Shown piece after piece: positions 52,337-61,767 of a stretch of DNA of 64,000 nucleotides; the stretch's first letter is position 1; each line of letters opens with the position of its first letter. The stretch lies in NCBI GenBank assembly GCA_910589665.1, contig CAJUTR010000004.1:129481-193480 (forward strand). Reading direction: 5' to 3'. The position numbers were made by a program, and so were the translations under genes. Under the pieces are notes generated by a model. It worked only from the letters and a program-made list of their open reading frames with translations. It did no database searches and was not told the origin of the DNA. This stretch comes from an uncultured Eubacterium sp. GTDB taxonomy: Bacteria > Bacillota > Clostridia > Lachnospirales > Lachnospiraceae.

Positions 52337-52374
52337 AAAGAACATTTTGTTCTTAGAACAAACATGTTCTTTTT
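52337..52374 (+). terminator. Strong intrinsic terminator after dCMP deaminase
   Basis: AAAGAACATTTTGTTC (52337-52352) pairs with GAACAAACATGTTCTTT (52356-52372) with a 3-base loop and one bulge, followed by T's. It lies between the deaminase and the chemoreceptor and excludes an upstream start for the latter. Confidence 0.85.
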
Positions 52375-52405
52375 GAGAGCAATGTGCGCAGAAATGAGGC
52401 GTACG

Positions 52406-55042
52406 ATGAAAAAAGATGAAAAGAAACCAAAAAAAGAATTCAAATGGTTGGAAAAACTGCGTCAGAAGCCACGGACTAAAAACAAAAAAGAATCTGACGC
52501 TGCGCAGGAACCCACACCGGCCGCTCCCAAAAAAAGCCGGACACCCGCTTTTAAAGGAAAGCTTAAAAAAATCCGGCCCAAGCGGATCAAGCCCGCGGTC
52601 ATATCTGGCAGATTATCCAGTACCGGAAAACGCGTGACCAAGATGGCAAAGACCATCTCCACATTCATACCGCGCAGAGAGGAAAAAGAAGAACCTCTGT
52701 TGGACGGAAATGTGAAGATCCTTCCGCAGTTTTGTATTCAGACGAAACTGATCGGATGTTTCATCATTCCCGTCATAATGATCATTTTACTTGGCATCGT
52801 CTCCTTCACCCGCTCTTCCCATGCGCTGAACGAGAGTTACGAATCTGCCATCACGCAGACGATGAATATGGCGAAAGAATACTTTTCTTTTGTATTTTCT
52901 AATATTGAATCGGACATGAACGTGTATCTTTTGGACACGCAGCTGGGCGACTATTACTCGGGTGAATTCAGCACAAACGAAACCCAGCTGGAAACAGCCA
53001 ATACGCTAAAGAAAAAGTATGAAAAGGCACAGGCAGACGTGGACCGGCAGAGAGAGGGGTCTCTTGGTTATTACAAAGCTTATAAGGAAATGTCTGACGC
53101 CTATCGGGAGTACGAACAGGCCAAACAGATCATAGATGAGGCGGGCGATAACGAGCAGGATGCCTACGCCACATTAAACACTTCCGTCAGCAATAAAGTG
53201 GCTGCCAACCAGTTTATCGGAAATATTTTTATTTTCAAAGAGAACCAGAACATCATCAGTTCGCAGCCGAGACTTCGCGCCACGGCAGTGACAACGGAAG
53301 ATTATAAAAAGATCGACGCAGGTACGACCGGGTTATACAGCACGTTTCTTGAAACCGAACTCGGAAAAAAGGTAACCGGGAATACGACCAGCTATCACTG
53401 GAGCGGAACTGTCCCGGAGCTCGACAACATCCTATCCGTCAGCAGCAGTGACTATCTGCTCCGCGTGGCGCACGACCTCTCATCCACAAGCGACGCCGTG
53501 ATCATCGTTGACATCCGCAAAGATGCCATCATGAACATTTTGAGGGACTTAAACCTCGGAGAAGGCAGCTACGTCGGACTGATCACGGGGAACGGGGAAG
53601 AATTTACGATCGAAGGACGGACGCTTGTCACTGATACCGAAGATGGCACCGACTCCGACAATGCCTCCGACGCCGTGTCCGAACCGGTCTATACCAGTCA
53701 GGAATTCTATCAGGACGCCTTGAATTCCGAGCAGGAAAGCGGTTCAAGCTATGTGCGGTATGACGGAAGTTCCTATCTGTTTACCTATCAAAAGCTCGGC
53801 ACGACCGGCATTATGCTTTGCAGTCTCGTCCCGTCTTCCCTGATCGTGGCTTCGGCAAACAGCATACGGGTCATCACGATCATACTCGTGCTCGTTTCCT
53901 GTCTCATCGCCATTATCGTCGGAACATTGATTTCGAAAGGCTTTAGCAAGTCGATCAACGCGACCATCTACGAGCTTGACAAAGTTTCGCACGGGGATCT
54001 CACCGTCGAATTCCGGACAAAACGCCGGGATGAATTCGCGCTTTTGTATGGGAGCTGTAATGACATGCTCGCCAATATACGCGGCCTGATCATGGAAGTC
54101 GAATCGGTATACGAAGCTCTTACCGTCTCCCTGAGCCAAGTGGACTCCTCTTCCACTACGTTCTCGCAGACGACGAAAGATATCCAGACTTCGATACACG
54201 AGGTGGAAACCGGCGTCGGGGATCAGACCGAGAGCGCGACTGCCTGCCTGACCGAGATGGACAGTTTGTTTGGCAAGATCAATAATGTCAATGAAAACGC
54301 AAATGAGATCGGAAGCATCGCCGCCTCCACGCAGGATGCGATCGCCTCCGGTATTACGACGATGGACAATCTAAATGAAAAGACAAAATCGACAACCGAG
54401 ATCACGGAGAACATCATCCTCACGATCAACCAGCTCTCCGCTCATTCCCGTAACATCGGCCTGATCCTGAGCAGCATCAATGACATTGCGCAGGAAACGA
54501 ACCTGCTCTCTCTGAACGCGTCCATAGAGGCCGCAAGAGCTGGTTCTGCCGGAAAAGGGTTCTCTGTCGTGGCAAACCAGATCCGTAAACTGGCCGACCA
54601 GTGCCTGACGTCTGCCGGTGAAATCTCTGACATAGTAAACGAGATCACCGTCGCCACAAAGAAAGCGGTAAAAACAGCGGAGTCCGCGGAGGAGATCGTG
54701 GAAGAACAGGTAGAGGCCGTTGCCGATACCGCGCAATCGTTCCAGGAGCTGAAACTGCGCATCGAAAAACTTTCGGAGAATCTGGAGAGCATCCAGAGCA
54801 GTTCAAAGGATATGGAAGTTTCCGGCTCATCTACGTTGAAAGCGATGGAAAACATTTCGGCAATCCTCGAAGAGACGCTGGCATCCGTTACATCGGTTGC
54901 CACCGGCACTGACAAACAGTCCGAGGCACTTACCTCGCTAAACGACGCTTCTTCCCAGCTGGTCGAGCGCGCGGACCATCTCGGCAGCGCCATTTCAAAA
55001 TTTAAAACAAAACCAAAAAAAGCAAAGGCGAATAACGCCTGA
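52406..55042 (+). CDS. Methyl-accepting chemotaxis protein with long basic N-terminal extension
   Basis: An 878-residue transmembrane chemoreceptor. The start at 52406 has GAGG at 6 bases; earlier starts would read through the terminator. Residues 1-112 are a Lys/Arg/Pro-rich cytoplasmic extension, unusual for the family. TM1 is about 114-135, then a large extracellular domain of about 350 residues (dCache-like by size and position), TM2 about 487-512, HAMP, and a signalling domain with the conserved tip AQETNLLSLNASIEAARAG near residue 693. No CheA, CheW or flagellar genes are nearby. No promoter is clear between the terminator and the gene. Confidence 0.92.
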   Translation: MKKDEKKPKKEFKWLEKLRQKPRTKNKKESDAAQEPTPAAPKKSRTPAFKGKLKKIRPKRIKPAVISGRLSSTGKRVTKMAKTISTFIPRREEKEEPLLDGNVKILPQFCIQTKLIGCFIIPVIMIILLGIVSFTRSSHALNESYESAITQTMNMAKEYFSFVFSNIESDMNVYLLDTQLGDYYSGEFSTNETQLETANTLKKKYEKAQADVDRQREGSLGYYKAYKEMSDAYREYEQAKQIIDEAGDNEQDAYATLNTSVSNKVAANQFIGNIFIFKENQNIISSQPRLRATAVTTEDYKKIDAGTTGLYSTFLETELGKKVTGNTTSYHWSGTVPELDNILSVSSSDYLLRVAHDLSSTSDAVIIVDIRKDAIMNILRDLNLGEGSYVGLITGNGEEFTIEGRTLVTDTEDGTDSDNASDAVSEPVYTSQEFYQDALNSEQESGSSYVRYDGSSYLFTYQKLGTTGIMLCSLVPSSLIVASANSIRVITIILVLVSCLIAIIVGTLISKGFSKSINATIYELDKVSHGDLTVEFRTKRRDEFALLYGSCNDMLANIRGLIMEVESVYEALTVSLSQVDSSSTTFSQTTKDIQTSIHEVETGVGDQTESATACLTEMDSLFGKINNVNENANEIGSIAASTQDAIASGITTMDNLNEKTKSTTEITENIILTINQLSAHSRNIGLILSSINDIAQETNLLSLNASIEAARAGSAGKGFSVVANQIRKLADQCLTSAGEISDIVNEITVATKKAVKTAESAEEIVEEQVEAVADTAQSFQELKLRIEKLSENLESIQSSSKDMEVSGSSTLKAMENISAILEETLASVTSVATGTDKQSEALTSLNDASSQLVERADHLGSAISKFKTKPKKAKANNA

Positions 55043-55057
55043 TGCGACGGTCGTATA

Positions 55058-55729
55058 TTATGTAAGTTTTGCGGCCACATCAGCCAAAAATTGCTGCCAC
55101 GCATCTTCATGGTCTACAAAGTATTTCGGACAGATCTTTTCCGTCACATCATAGTGGCGGATGACATTCTTTTCCGTGAGCTGATATTTTTTACACAAAT
55201 AAGCCGTGAGCTGCACGAGCGATAGGTAAGTAGCATCGGTAAATTTACCGCTCTTTCGCTTGTGGCAGCATTCTATGGATATCGTATCGACATTTCTGTC
55301 ATTGGACGCATAAGCGATCTCATTTAGCGGGATACACTGCACGATCTCTCCCTCGATCCCGATGACGAAATGGCTGCTCGCATAGGTTTTCGATTCCTTC
55401 TTTTTATTGATCTTTGGCAGATTATTAAAATAATTCCGGTTCGCCTCTGCTCCAGTGCCTGGATTTGCCGTATAGTGAATGACGACCCCGTGCACCTCTC
55501 CGAGTGCCGTACCCGGTCTGGAAAACTCATTTGGTTCCAGAAAATTGTCCTGTATCCCGGCAGGCATGAGCGCCTGCGCCTCCTCTATTGCCCTCTGTTC
55601 CTGTCTTTTCTCGCTGATACTTCGGAACATAATACTTAGTATGATAAGAAGAAGGACTGCGATACTGACGATCACAGTATACAGTCCTTTCCTTTTCCTG
55701 CTGACAATTCGTTTGCTTCTATTCCACAC
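55058..55729 (-). CDS. Membrane-anchored N-acetylmuramoyl-L-alanine amidase (Amidase_2)
   Basis: A peptidoglycan amidase of 223 residues with an N-terminal anchor (YTVIVSIAVLLLIILSIMF) and the Amidase_2 domain: GVVIHYTANPG with the zinc His, ASSHFVIGIEGEIVQCIPLNEIAYAS, TISIECCHKRKSGKFTDATY and VIRHYDVTEKICPKYF with His and Cys ligands. It overlaps the end of guaB by 11 bp, so it is expressed with it. Its role may be wall remodelling or muropeptide recycling. Confidence 0.92.
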   Translation of the reverse strand: MWNRSKRIVSRKRKGLYTVIVSIAVLLLIILSIMFRSISEKRQEQRAIEEAQALMPAGIQDNFLEPNEFSRPGTALGEVHGVVIHYTANPGTGAEANRNYFNNLPKINKKKESKTYASSHFVIGIEGEIVQCIPLNEIAYASNDRNVDTISIECCHKRKSGKFTDATYLSLVQLTAYLCKKYQLTEKNVIRHYDVTEKICPKYFVDHEDAWQQFLADVAAKLT

Positions 55730-57170
55730 TGTAATTCGGAGCCTCTTTCGTTATATGAATATCATGCGGATGGCTTTCTTTGAGCGCTGCCGCAGAAATC
55801 TTTACAAATTTTCCGTTTTCTTTTAGCGATTCGATGTCTTTCGCGCCGCAGTAACCCATACCAGAACGGATCCCGCCGATCAGCTGGAATACCGTATCTT
55901 CTACTGTACCTTTGTAAGCCACGCGTCCTTCCACGCCTTCCGGTACGAGTTTTTTGGCATCCTGCTGGAAATAACGGTCTTTGCTTCCGTTCTCCATCGC
56001 CGCGATCGATCCCATACCACGGTATACTTTATATTTTCTTCCCTGGAACAGTTCAAATGTTCCCGGGCTCTCATCACATCCAGCAAAGATACTTCCCATC
56101 ATGCAGACATTGGCTCCGGCCGCGATCGCTTTCGTCATATCCCCGGAATACTTGATCCCGCCGTCTGCGATGATCGGAATGCCATATTCCTTCGCCACCT
56201 CGTAACAATCCATGATCGCCGTCACCTGAGGCACTCCAATACCTGCAACTACGCGTGTCGTACATATAGATCCCGGCCCGATTCCGACTTTCACCGCATT
56301 GACGCCGGCCTCGATAAGAGACTTTGTGGCCTCTCCGGTCGCCACATTTCCCGCGATGATATCGAGATCCGGATACGCTTCCCTCACCATTTTCACCGCC
56401 TTCAGGACATTTGCAGAATGTCCGTGCGCCGTATCGATGACGATCACATCCACTTTTGCTTTTGCCAGCGCATCAACCCGCTCCAGTATATTTGCCGTGA
56501 CTCCGACGCCCGCGCCGCACAAAAGGCGTCCCTGTGAATCTTTCGCCGAGTGAGGATACTTGATCTGCTTCTCGATGTCTTTGATCGTGATCAGGCCGCT
56601 CAGATTTCCATCCTTATCCACGATGGGGAGCTTTTCCTTTCTCGCGTCCGCAAGGATCTTCTTTGCCTCCTCAAGCGTAATACCTTCCAGCGCCGTTACA
56701 AGTCCCTCAGATGTCATACTCTCCTTGATCTTCTTTGAAAAATCCGTCTCAAATTTCAGATCGCGGTTCGTAATGATTCCGACCAGCTTTTTCCCCTCTG
56801 TGATCGGGACACCAGAAATACGGAATTTTGCCATCAGATTGTTGGCATCTGCAAGTGAATGTTCAGGAGAAAGATAAAAAGGATCTGTAATAACACCATT
56901 TTCCGATCGCTTTACCTTGTCCACCTCATCTGCCTGCTGCTCAATTGTCATATTTTTATGTATGATGCCGATACCTCCCTGGCGTGCCATCGCGATCGCC
57001 ATGCGGTATTCCGTAACCGTATCCATGCCCGCGCTCATCATCGGAATATTCAACTTGATATTCTTCGTCAGATGAGTTTCCAGGCAAACCTGGTTCGGTA
57101 TGACTTCCGAGTATCCTGGTACCAATAAAACGTCGTCAAATGTAATACCATCACCAATAATCTTTCCCAT
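55719..57170 (-). CDS. guaB: Inosine-5'-monophosphate dehydrogenase
   Basis: Oxidises IMP to XMP with NAD+, the committed step to GTP. Catalytic Cys lies in VGIGPGSICTTRVVAGIGVPQ near residue 305. Two CBS domains sit within the barrel at about 90-205 (RISGVPITEGKKLVGIITNRDLKFE, LPIVDKDGNLSGLITIKDIEKQ). IADGGIKYSGDMTKAIAAGA and YRGMGSIAAM are the phosphate and flap regions. Length 483 is standard. Promoter at 57254-57282 is an exact consensus. The amidase gene is cotranscribed. Confidence 0.97.
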   Translation of the reverse strand: MGKIIGDGITFDDVLLVPGYSEVIPNQVCLETHLTKNIKLNIPMMSAGMDTVTEYRMAIAMARQGGIGIIHKNMTIEQQADEVDKVKRSENGVITDPFYLSPEHSLADANNLMAKFRISGVPITEGKKLVGIITNRDLKFETDFSKKIKESMTSEGLVTALEGITLEEAKKILADARKEKLPIVDKDGNLSGLITIKDIEKQIKYPHSAKDSQGRLLCGAGVGVTANILERVDALAKAKVDVIVIDTAHGHSANVLKAVKMVREAYPDLDIIAGNVATGEATKSLIEAGVNAVKVGIGPGSICTTRVVAGIGVPQVTAIMDCYEVAKEYGIPIIADGGIKYSGDMTKAIAAGANVCMMGSIFAGCDESPGTFELFQGRKYKVYRGMGSIAAMENGSKDRYFQQDAKKLVPEGVEGRVAYKGTVEDTVFQLIGGIRSGMGYCGAKDIESLKENGKFVKISAAALKESHPHDIHITKEAPNYSVE

Positions 57171-57253
57171 CTCTCTCGTCCTCTCTTTAAATTTTTTATT
57201 TTTCAGGAAAATCTTTTAGGGACTATTGCCCCTGCTGAAATTATATTTTTATG

Positions 57254-57282
57254 ATTATATCCAATATCAATATAAATGTCAA
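57254..57282 (-). promoter_or_regulatory. Consensus promoter of guaB
   Basis: Minus strand TTGACA (57282-57277), 17-base spacer, TATAAT (57259-57254), an exact sigma-A match. The leader of about 75 nt contains a small AGGG/CCCT hairpin. Confidence 0.9.
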
Positions 57283-57361
57283 GATAATTGTACTGAGAAA
57301 TTTTACGATTTGCATGAAATTTCGACACAAAATGTTTTTTTTATTTTTTTGAAAAAAAAGC

Positions 57362-57390
57362 TTGCATTCTAAAAATTTTTCATGTATAAT
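57362..57390 (+). promoter_or_regulatory. Promoter of tRNA-Gln
   Basis: TTGCAT (57362-57367), 17-base spacer, TATAAT (57385-57390), about 18 bp before the tRNA. Confidence 0.88.
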
Positions 57391-57408
57391 AGCACTTGTG
57401 ATTGAGAT

Positions 57409-57480
57409 TGGGCTATCGCCAAATGGTAAGGCACTGGACTCTGACTCCAGCATTTCAAGGTTCGAATCCTTGTAGCCCAG
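57409..57480 (+). tRNA. tRNA-Gln (anticodon CUG)
   Basis: All four arms pair. Acceptor TGGGCTA (57409-57415) with TAGCCCA (57473-57479), discriminator G. Anticodon stem CTGGA/TCCAG with loop CTCTGAC, anticodon CTG at 57441-57443. TPsiC arm CAAGG-TTCGAAT-CCTTG. CCA is not encoded. Confidence 0.97.
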
Positions 57481-57483
57481 CTA

Positions 57484-57524
57484 AAAAGCTTTGAATGACG
57501 TTTCGTTTTTCAAAGCTTTTCTTT
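57484..57524. terminator. Terminator after tRNA-Gln
   Basis: AAAAGCTTTGAA (57484-57495) pairs with TTCAAAGCTTTT (57509-57520), followed by CTTTT. Confidence 0.8.
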
Positions 57525-57557
57525 TCACTTAGAACAAATACGTCAGAATGAGGACAG

Positions 57558-57584
57558 AAGCGTCGGTATCTACGGCGCTTTTTT
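57558..57584 (+). terminator. Second terminator, ahead of prfC
   Basis: AAGCGTCG (57558-57565) pairs with CGGCGCTT (about 57573-57580, one G-U pair), followed by TTTT. It lies 60 bp upstream of the prfC start and may act as an attenuator. Confidence 0.6.
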
Positions 57585-57644
57585 CGAAGAAATAAAAAAG
57601 ATTTGCGCAAGGCGTTCAAACGCAGCGCGGAAATGGAGTCAAAA

Positions 57645-59255
57645 ATGGAACATGCAGCACAAAAAAACAATTTTTCAAAAGAAATTGAGAAAAGACGGAC
57701 ATTCGCGATCATCTCCCACCCCGATGCCGGTAAGACGACATTGACGGAAAAATTTCTCCTCTACGGCGGAGCCATCAACCTGGCCGGCTCTGTAAAAGGA
57801 AGAAAGGCGGCGAAGCACGCCGTATCCGACTGGATGGAAATAGAGAAAGAACGTGGTATTTCCGTTACTTCTTCCGTTCTTCAGTTCAATTACGACGGAT
57901 ACTGCATTAACATCCTTGACACGCCGGGGCACCAGGACTTTTCCGAAGATACGTACCGCACGCTGATGGCTGCCGATTCTGCCGTCATGGTCATTGACGG
58001 CTCCAAAGGCGTCGAGGCACAGACGATCAAGCTGTTCAAAGTGTGCGTTATGCGAGGAATTCCTATTTTCACCTTTGTCAATAAGATGGACCGCGAGGCA
58101 AGGGATCCGTTTGAGCTCATTGATGAAATCGAAAACGTACTCGGCATCCGAACATGTCCGGTCAACTGGCCGATCGGCTCCGGCAAAAATTTCAAAGGCG
58201 TCTATGACCGGAATACCAAAATGATCTCCCGCTTTCTGCAGTCCGACAACGGGCACAAGATCGAGTCGGTAGACGCGAAGCTCGGCGACAGCGGCCTTGA
58301 TGAACTGATCACAAAAGAGTACCACGATATTCTCGTCGATGAGATTGAACTTCTTGACGGGGCCAGCGACGAATTTGACCTGGAAAAAGTAAGGGCAGGA
58401 AAACTTTCTCCGGTTTTCTTCGGATCGGCGCTCACAAACTTTGGCGTGGAGACATTTTTGCAGCACTTCCTTACGATGACGACCTCCCCTCTCCCGCGAA
58501 ACTCGGGAGACACGCCGGTGAGTCCCTTCTCCGATGACTTCTCCGCTTTCATATTTAAAATACAGGCAAATATGAATAAAGCACACCGCGACCGAATCGC
58601 TTTCATGCGAATCTGTTCCGGAAAATTTACAGCGGGCATGGAAGTCATGCACGTCCAGGGCGGGAAAAAGATCCGGCTCGCCCAGCCGCAGCAAATGATG
58701 GCACAGGAGCGCAAGCATGTAGAAGAAGCGTACGCCGGAGACATCATCGGTATTTTCGACCCCGGTATTTTTTCGATCGGCGATACGCTGTGTACTGCGG
58801 GAAAAAATATATGCTACGCCGGAATCCCGACCTTTGCCCCCGAGCATTTTGCCCGTGTGCGCCAGGTCGATACGATGAAGCGCAAGCAGTTTATGAAAGG
58901 GATCACACAGATTGCCCTCGAAGGCGCCATCCAGATCTTCCAGGAATTTAATACGGGAATGGAGGAGATCATCGTCGGCGTTGTCGGCGTCCTTCAATTT
59001 GAAGTGCTGCAGTACCGGCTCCAGAACGAATATAATGTAGAGATCCGGATGGAACAGCTCCCGTACGAGCATGTGCGCTGGATCGAAAATGAAGACATTG
59101 ACGTAAACAGCCTGTCGGTCACCTCAGATACCAAACGGGTGAAAGATTTTAAAGACAACCCGCTGCTTCTGTTTACCCACCCGTGGAGCATCCAAACCGT
59201 ACTTGAGCGGAACGAAGGACTGCGGCTCGGCGAAGTTTCAAACGCCGCATTCTGA
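57645..59255 (+). CDS. prfC: Peptide chain release factor 3
   Basis: RF3 is the GTPase that removes RF1/RF2 from the ribosome after termination. G1 is ISHPDAGKTTLTEKFL, G2 region GISVTSSVLQF, G3 DTPGHQDFSEDTY, G4 NKMDREARDP. The domain II-III part includes RIAFMRICSGKF and EEIIVGVVGVLQFEVLQYRL. The start at 57645 has GGAG at 6 bases, giving 536 residues, close to E. coli. The frame extends to 57603 without a ribosome binding site. Two terminator-like hairpins and no clear promoter lie between the tRNA and this gene. Confidence 0.94.
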   Translation: MEHAAQKNNFSKEIEKRRTFAIISHPDAGKTTLTEKFLLYGGAINLAGSVKGRKAAKHAVSDWMEIEKERGISVTSSVLQFNYDGYCINILDTPGHQDFSEDTYRTLMAADSAVMVIDGSKGVEAQTIKLFKVCVMRGIPIFTFVNKMDREARDPFELIDEIENVLGIRTCPVNWPIGSGKNFKGVYDRNTKMISRFLQSDNGHKIESVDAKLGDSGLDELITKEYHDILVDEIELLDGASDEFDLEKVRAGKLSPVFFGSALTNFGVETFLQHFLTMTTSPLPRNSGDTPVSPFSDDFSAFIFKIQANMNKAHRDRIAFMRICSGKFTAGMEVMHVQGGKKIRLAQPQQMMAQERKHVEEAYAGDIIGIFDPGIFSIGDTLCTAGKNICYAGIPTFAPEHFARVRQVDTMKRKQFMKGITQIALEGAIQIFQEFNTGMEEIIVGVVGVLQFEVLQYRLQNEYNVEIRMEQLPYEHVRWIENEDIDVNSLSVTSDTKRVKDFKDNPLLLFTHPWSIQTVLERNEGLRLGEVSNAAF

Positions 59256-59292
59256 TTTATCTTATCATTACATATAAGAATGGAGAATGACT

Positions 59293-60528
59293 ATGAAAAA
59301 ACTTTTGCGAACTCTATTTATGATCCTATGCGGCATGACGATCTGCTTTTGCGCCGCCAAACCAGCCGAGGCAAAAAAGAATTTTACGCTGTCGGCAAGT
59401 TCCAAACCATATAAGAATAAATACGTAAAATCAAAAGCGTATAACAAATACACAAAACATTACCTGACGATCCGCTCCTATCTCGATCACATGTCCAAAA
59501 AGGGCGGCGGCACGTTGACACTGAAAAAAGGAACGTATAACCTCACGAATGCGATCCTCGTTCCCTCGAACGTCACGATCGTTCTGAAGGACGGCGTCGT
59601 TATGAATAAAACGAACAACACGCATACGAAAGCGCTGAAAGCGGGACACATTATGATCGAGTGCGTCCGCAGTTCCAGGATTAAAAAGAGCGGCGTTGTC
59701 GGCGGCTACAATGGCGAAAAGAACATACGCATCAAAGGTGAGGGAAACGTGACGATGAACCTCGCCAAATGCAGCAAAAGCGAAGCGATCCGCGTTCCGC
59801 ACTGTCAAAACGTTTCGATTGAAAACATCTCGTTTACCAATTTAAGGGACGGCCATTTTATCGAAATCGACGCTTCCAAAAACGTATCGGTCAATAACTG
59901 CAGCTTTTCCAATAATAAAAACGGGGAGCGCTGCGCGATCAACTTAGACACACCCGATAAAGTTACAAATGGATTCAACGGTAAATACTCGAAATTTGAT
60001 AAGACGCCGAATGTCGATGTAACGATACAAAACTGCGGTTTTTACAATCTCCACCGCGGCATCGACACTCACCGGTTTTCACCGGACAAATACCATACAA
60101 ACATACAGGTATTAAACTGTACATTCCGTGGTAGCGTGCAGAGTCCGATCATGATGGAAAACTGGAAAAATGCCGTGATCAAAGGAAACACATTTGACAC
60201 CGTATCAGGCTGGAACAGCGGAAACATCCAGCAGGAAAAGTTCGGTATCTTCATGAAAGGCGGCGTTATCGACCCCGTCATCAGCGACAATACATTTAAC
60301 AATGTGCATATGCCATTTTACGCAAAAGGAAACCACAAAGAACCGGCCGGTGACATTGCGGCGCGCTATCCCGCTACCTATTCCAGTTTCTCTGCGGCTT
60401 CCATCGAAAGCATGAGGCATAATACGCTCGGGCCAAATGCCGTTTTGCGATATTTTGCCATCAGCAACCGGGAAGTTCCCTATATCGCATTGAGCGATAA
60501 GCACTATACGAAGTATGAATTTATATGA
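59293..60528 (+). CDS. Secreted right-handed parallel beta-helix protein (pectate-lyase-like fold)
   Basis: A 411-residue exported protein with signal peptide (LLRTLFMILCGMTICFC ending near AEA). The mature protein has a long basic start, then the beta-helix: GGGTLTLKKGTYNLTNAILVPSNVTIVLKDG, HCQNVSIENISFTNLRDG, SKNVSVNNCSFSNNKNG, VDVTIQNCGFYNLHRG and VLNCTFRGSVQSPIMMENWKNAVIKGNTFD. These coils resemble pectate lyase or glycosidase family helices, but no complete catalytic triad can be assigned. The start at 59293 has GGAG at 7 bases. It stands alone after prfC and shares no known partner. Polysaccharide binding or cleavage is an inference. Confidence 0.75.
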   Translation: MKKLLRTLFMILCGMTICFCAAKPAEAKKNFTLSASSKPYKNKYVKSKAYNKYTKHYLTIRSYLDHMSKKGGGTLTLKKGTYNLTNAILVPSNVTIVLKDGVVMNKTNNTHTKALKAGHIMIECVRSSRIKKSGVVGGYNGEKNIRIKGEGNVTMNLAKCSKSEAIRVPHCQNVSIENISFTNLRDGHFIEIDASKNVSVNNCSFSNNKNGERCAINLDTPDKVTNGFNGKYSKFDKTPNVDVTIQNCGFYNLHRGIDTHRFSPDKYHTNIQVLNCTFRGSVQSPIMMENWKNAVIKGNTFDTVSGWNSGNIQQEKFGIFMKGGVIDPVISDNTFNNVHMPFYAKGNHKEPAGDIAARYPATYSSFSAASIESMRHNTLGPNAVLRYFAISNREVPYIALSDKHYTKYEFI

Positions 60529-60530
60529 CG

Positions 60531-61754
60531 TTAGATCATCCAGATCGGAACGATGTAATTATTTCGATCAATCGCGCTAAGCTCCGGTTTCATACAGATT
60601 ACCGCACCTTTAGACCGGGGCGTAGACGACTGATCCAACCGTTCAAATACTTTGATCAATTCTGTTCCTGGATTTGAGGTCTTCTTAATTTCAATCGGAT
60701 TTAGCACGCCGTCATGCTCGAGCACGAGATCAATCTCCCTGGCATCTTTGTCACGATAATAGTATAGGTAAGGCTGCTTCCCGCAGTTTAAGTATGTTTT
60801 CATGATTTCAGCGACTACATAATTTTCCAAAATAGCACCATTCATTGCGCCACCCTCTAATGTTTCCGCACTGCTCCACTTCGTCAGATAACAAACGAGA
60901 CCCGAATCATAAAAATACAGTTTCGGTGTTTTTACAAGACGTTTTAACAGATTGTTTGAATACGGATGGAGATAGAAAATGATCCCTAATGTCTCCAAAA
61001 TGCCCAGCCAGTTTTTTGCCTGTGTCTGATTGATATCGGCATCTCTTGCAATCTCTGCAACATTCAGCATCTGCCCGCATCTTGCTGCTGTGGCCACAAG
61101 AAACCCATAAAATTTCAAAGAATCGACCGCATCCGACAGTTCCCTTACATCACGTCCCATATAGGTGCTTACATAACTACTGTAGAAAATCTGGCTATTA
61201 CTGTTTGCTCCACTTACAATGGCAGGCATGGAACCTTTATAAATCCGTTCGAAAATCCCTCTCGCATCCGCCTCTTCCCTGCTATTTTTTCTAACCGATA
61301 ATGCCTCTATATCAATCGTAAAAGGTTCCATCTCCCCGCCCGAAATCTCTGCCTGTGACAACGATGTAAGGGAAAGCACTGCTACTCTTCCCGCCAAAGA
61401 TTCCTGCACCCCTCTCATCAATTTAAACACCTGTGATCCTGTCAGCCAAAATGCTCCTGAATGCTGATGTTTGTCCACATACATTTTAATATAGATAAAT
61501 AACTCTGGTGCATACTGAACCTCATCAATCATAACAGGCGGCTCATGGAGCTGCAAAAACAATTCTGGATCTGTCTTTGCCATATGTCTTTCATTCAGAT
61601 CATCCAGCGTAACGTATCTTCTATCCGTACCTTCCATTAACTTCCGAAGCATGGTAGTCTTACCCACCTGCCGCGGCCCGGTAACCAGGACAACCGGATA
61701 TTCTCTCGTAACCTGATCTACGACCTTCTCCAAATTTCTCGTTATATAGGTCAT
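60531..61754 (-). CDS. AAA family ATPase with DUF4143 domain
   Basis: A 407-residue protein of the AAA_14 plus DUF4143 type. Walker A is VLVTGPRQVGKTTML near residue 25, Walker B VMIDEVQYAPELF, and sensor WLTGSQVFKLM. The middle has a winged-helix-like segment (VAEIARDADINQTQAKNWLGIL), and the C-terminus carries the nuclease-like fold motif REIDLVLEHDGVLNPIEIKK. The family is widespread and its role unknown; DNA-related or toxin-like functions are suggested for some members. It stands alone. Its promoter region carries two repeated dyads (61771-61803 and about 61825-61862). Confidence 0.9.
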   Translation of the reverse strand: MTYITRNLEKVVDQVTREYPVVLVTGPRQVGKTTMLRKLMEGTDRRYVTLDDLNERHMAKTDPELFLQLHEPPVMIDEVQYAPELFIYIKMYVDKHQHSGAFWLTGSQVFKLMRGVQESLAGRVAVLSLTSLSQAEISGGEMEPFTIDIEALSVRKNSREEADARGIFERIYKGSMPAIVSGANSNSQIFYSSYVSTYMGRDVRELSDAVDSLKFYGFLVATAARCGQMLNVAEIARDADINQTQAKNWLGILETLGIIFYLHPYSNNLLKRLVKTPKLYFYDSGLVCYLTKWSSAETLEGGAMNGAILENYVVAEIMKTYLNCGKQPYLYYYRDKDAREIDLVLEHDGVLNPIEIKKTSNPGTELIKVFERLDQSSTPRSKGAVICMKPELSAIDRNNYIVPIWMI

Positions 61755-61767
61755 ATCCTCACCCCTC

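Noticed and set aside
52316..52405. Earlier start for the chemoreceptor
   Set aside because: The segment contains the dCMP deaminase terminator; the ATG at 52406 has its own GAGG site.
57675..59072. Long minus-strand open frame opposite prfC
   Set aside because: It is antisense to a fully conserved GTPase, lacks a ribosome binding site and has no domain features.
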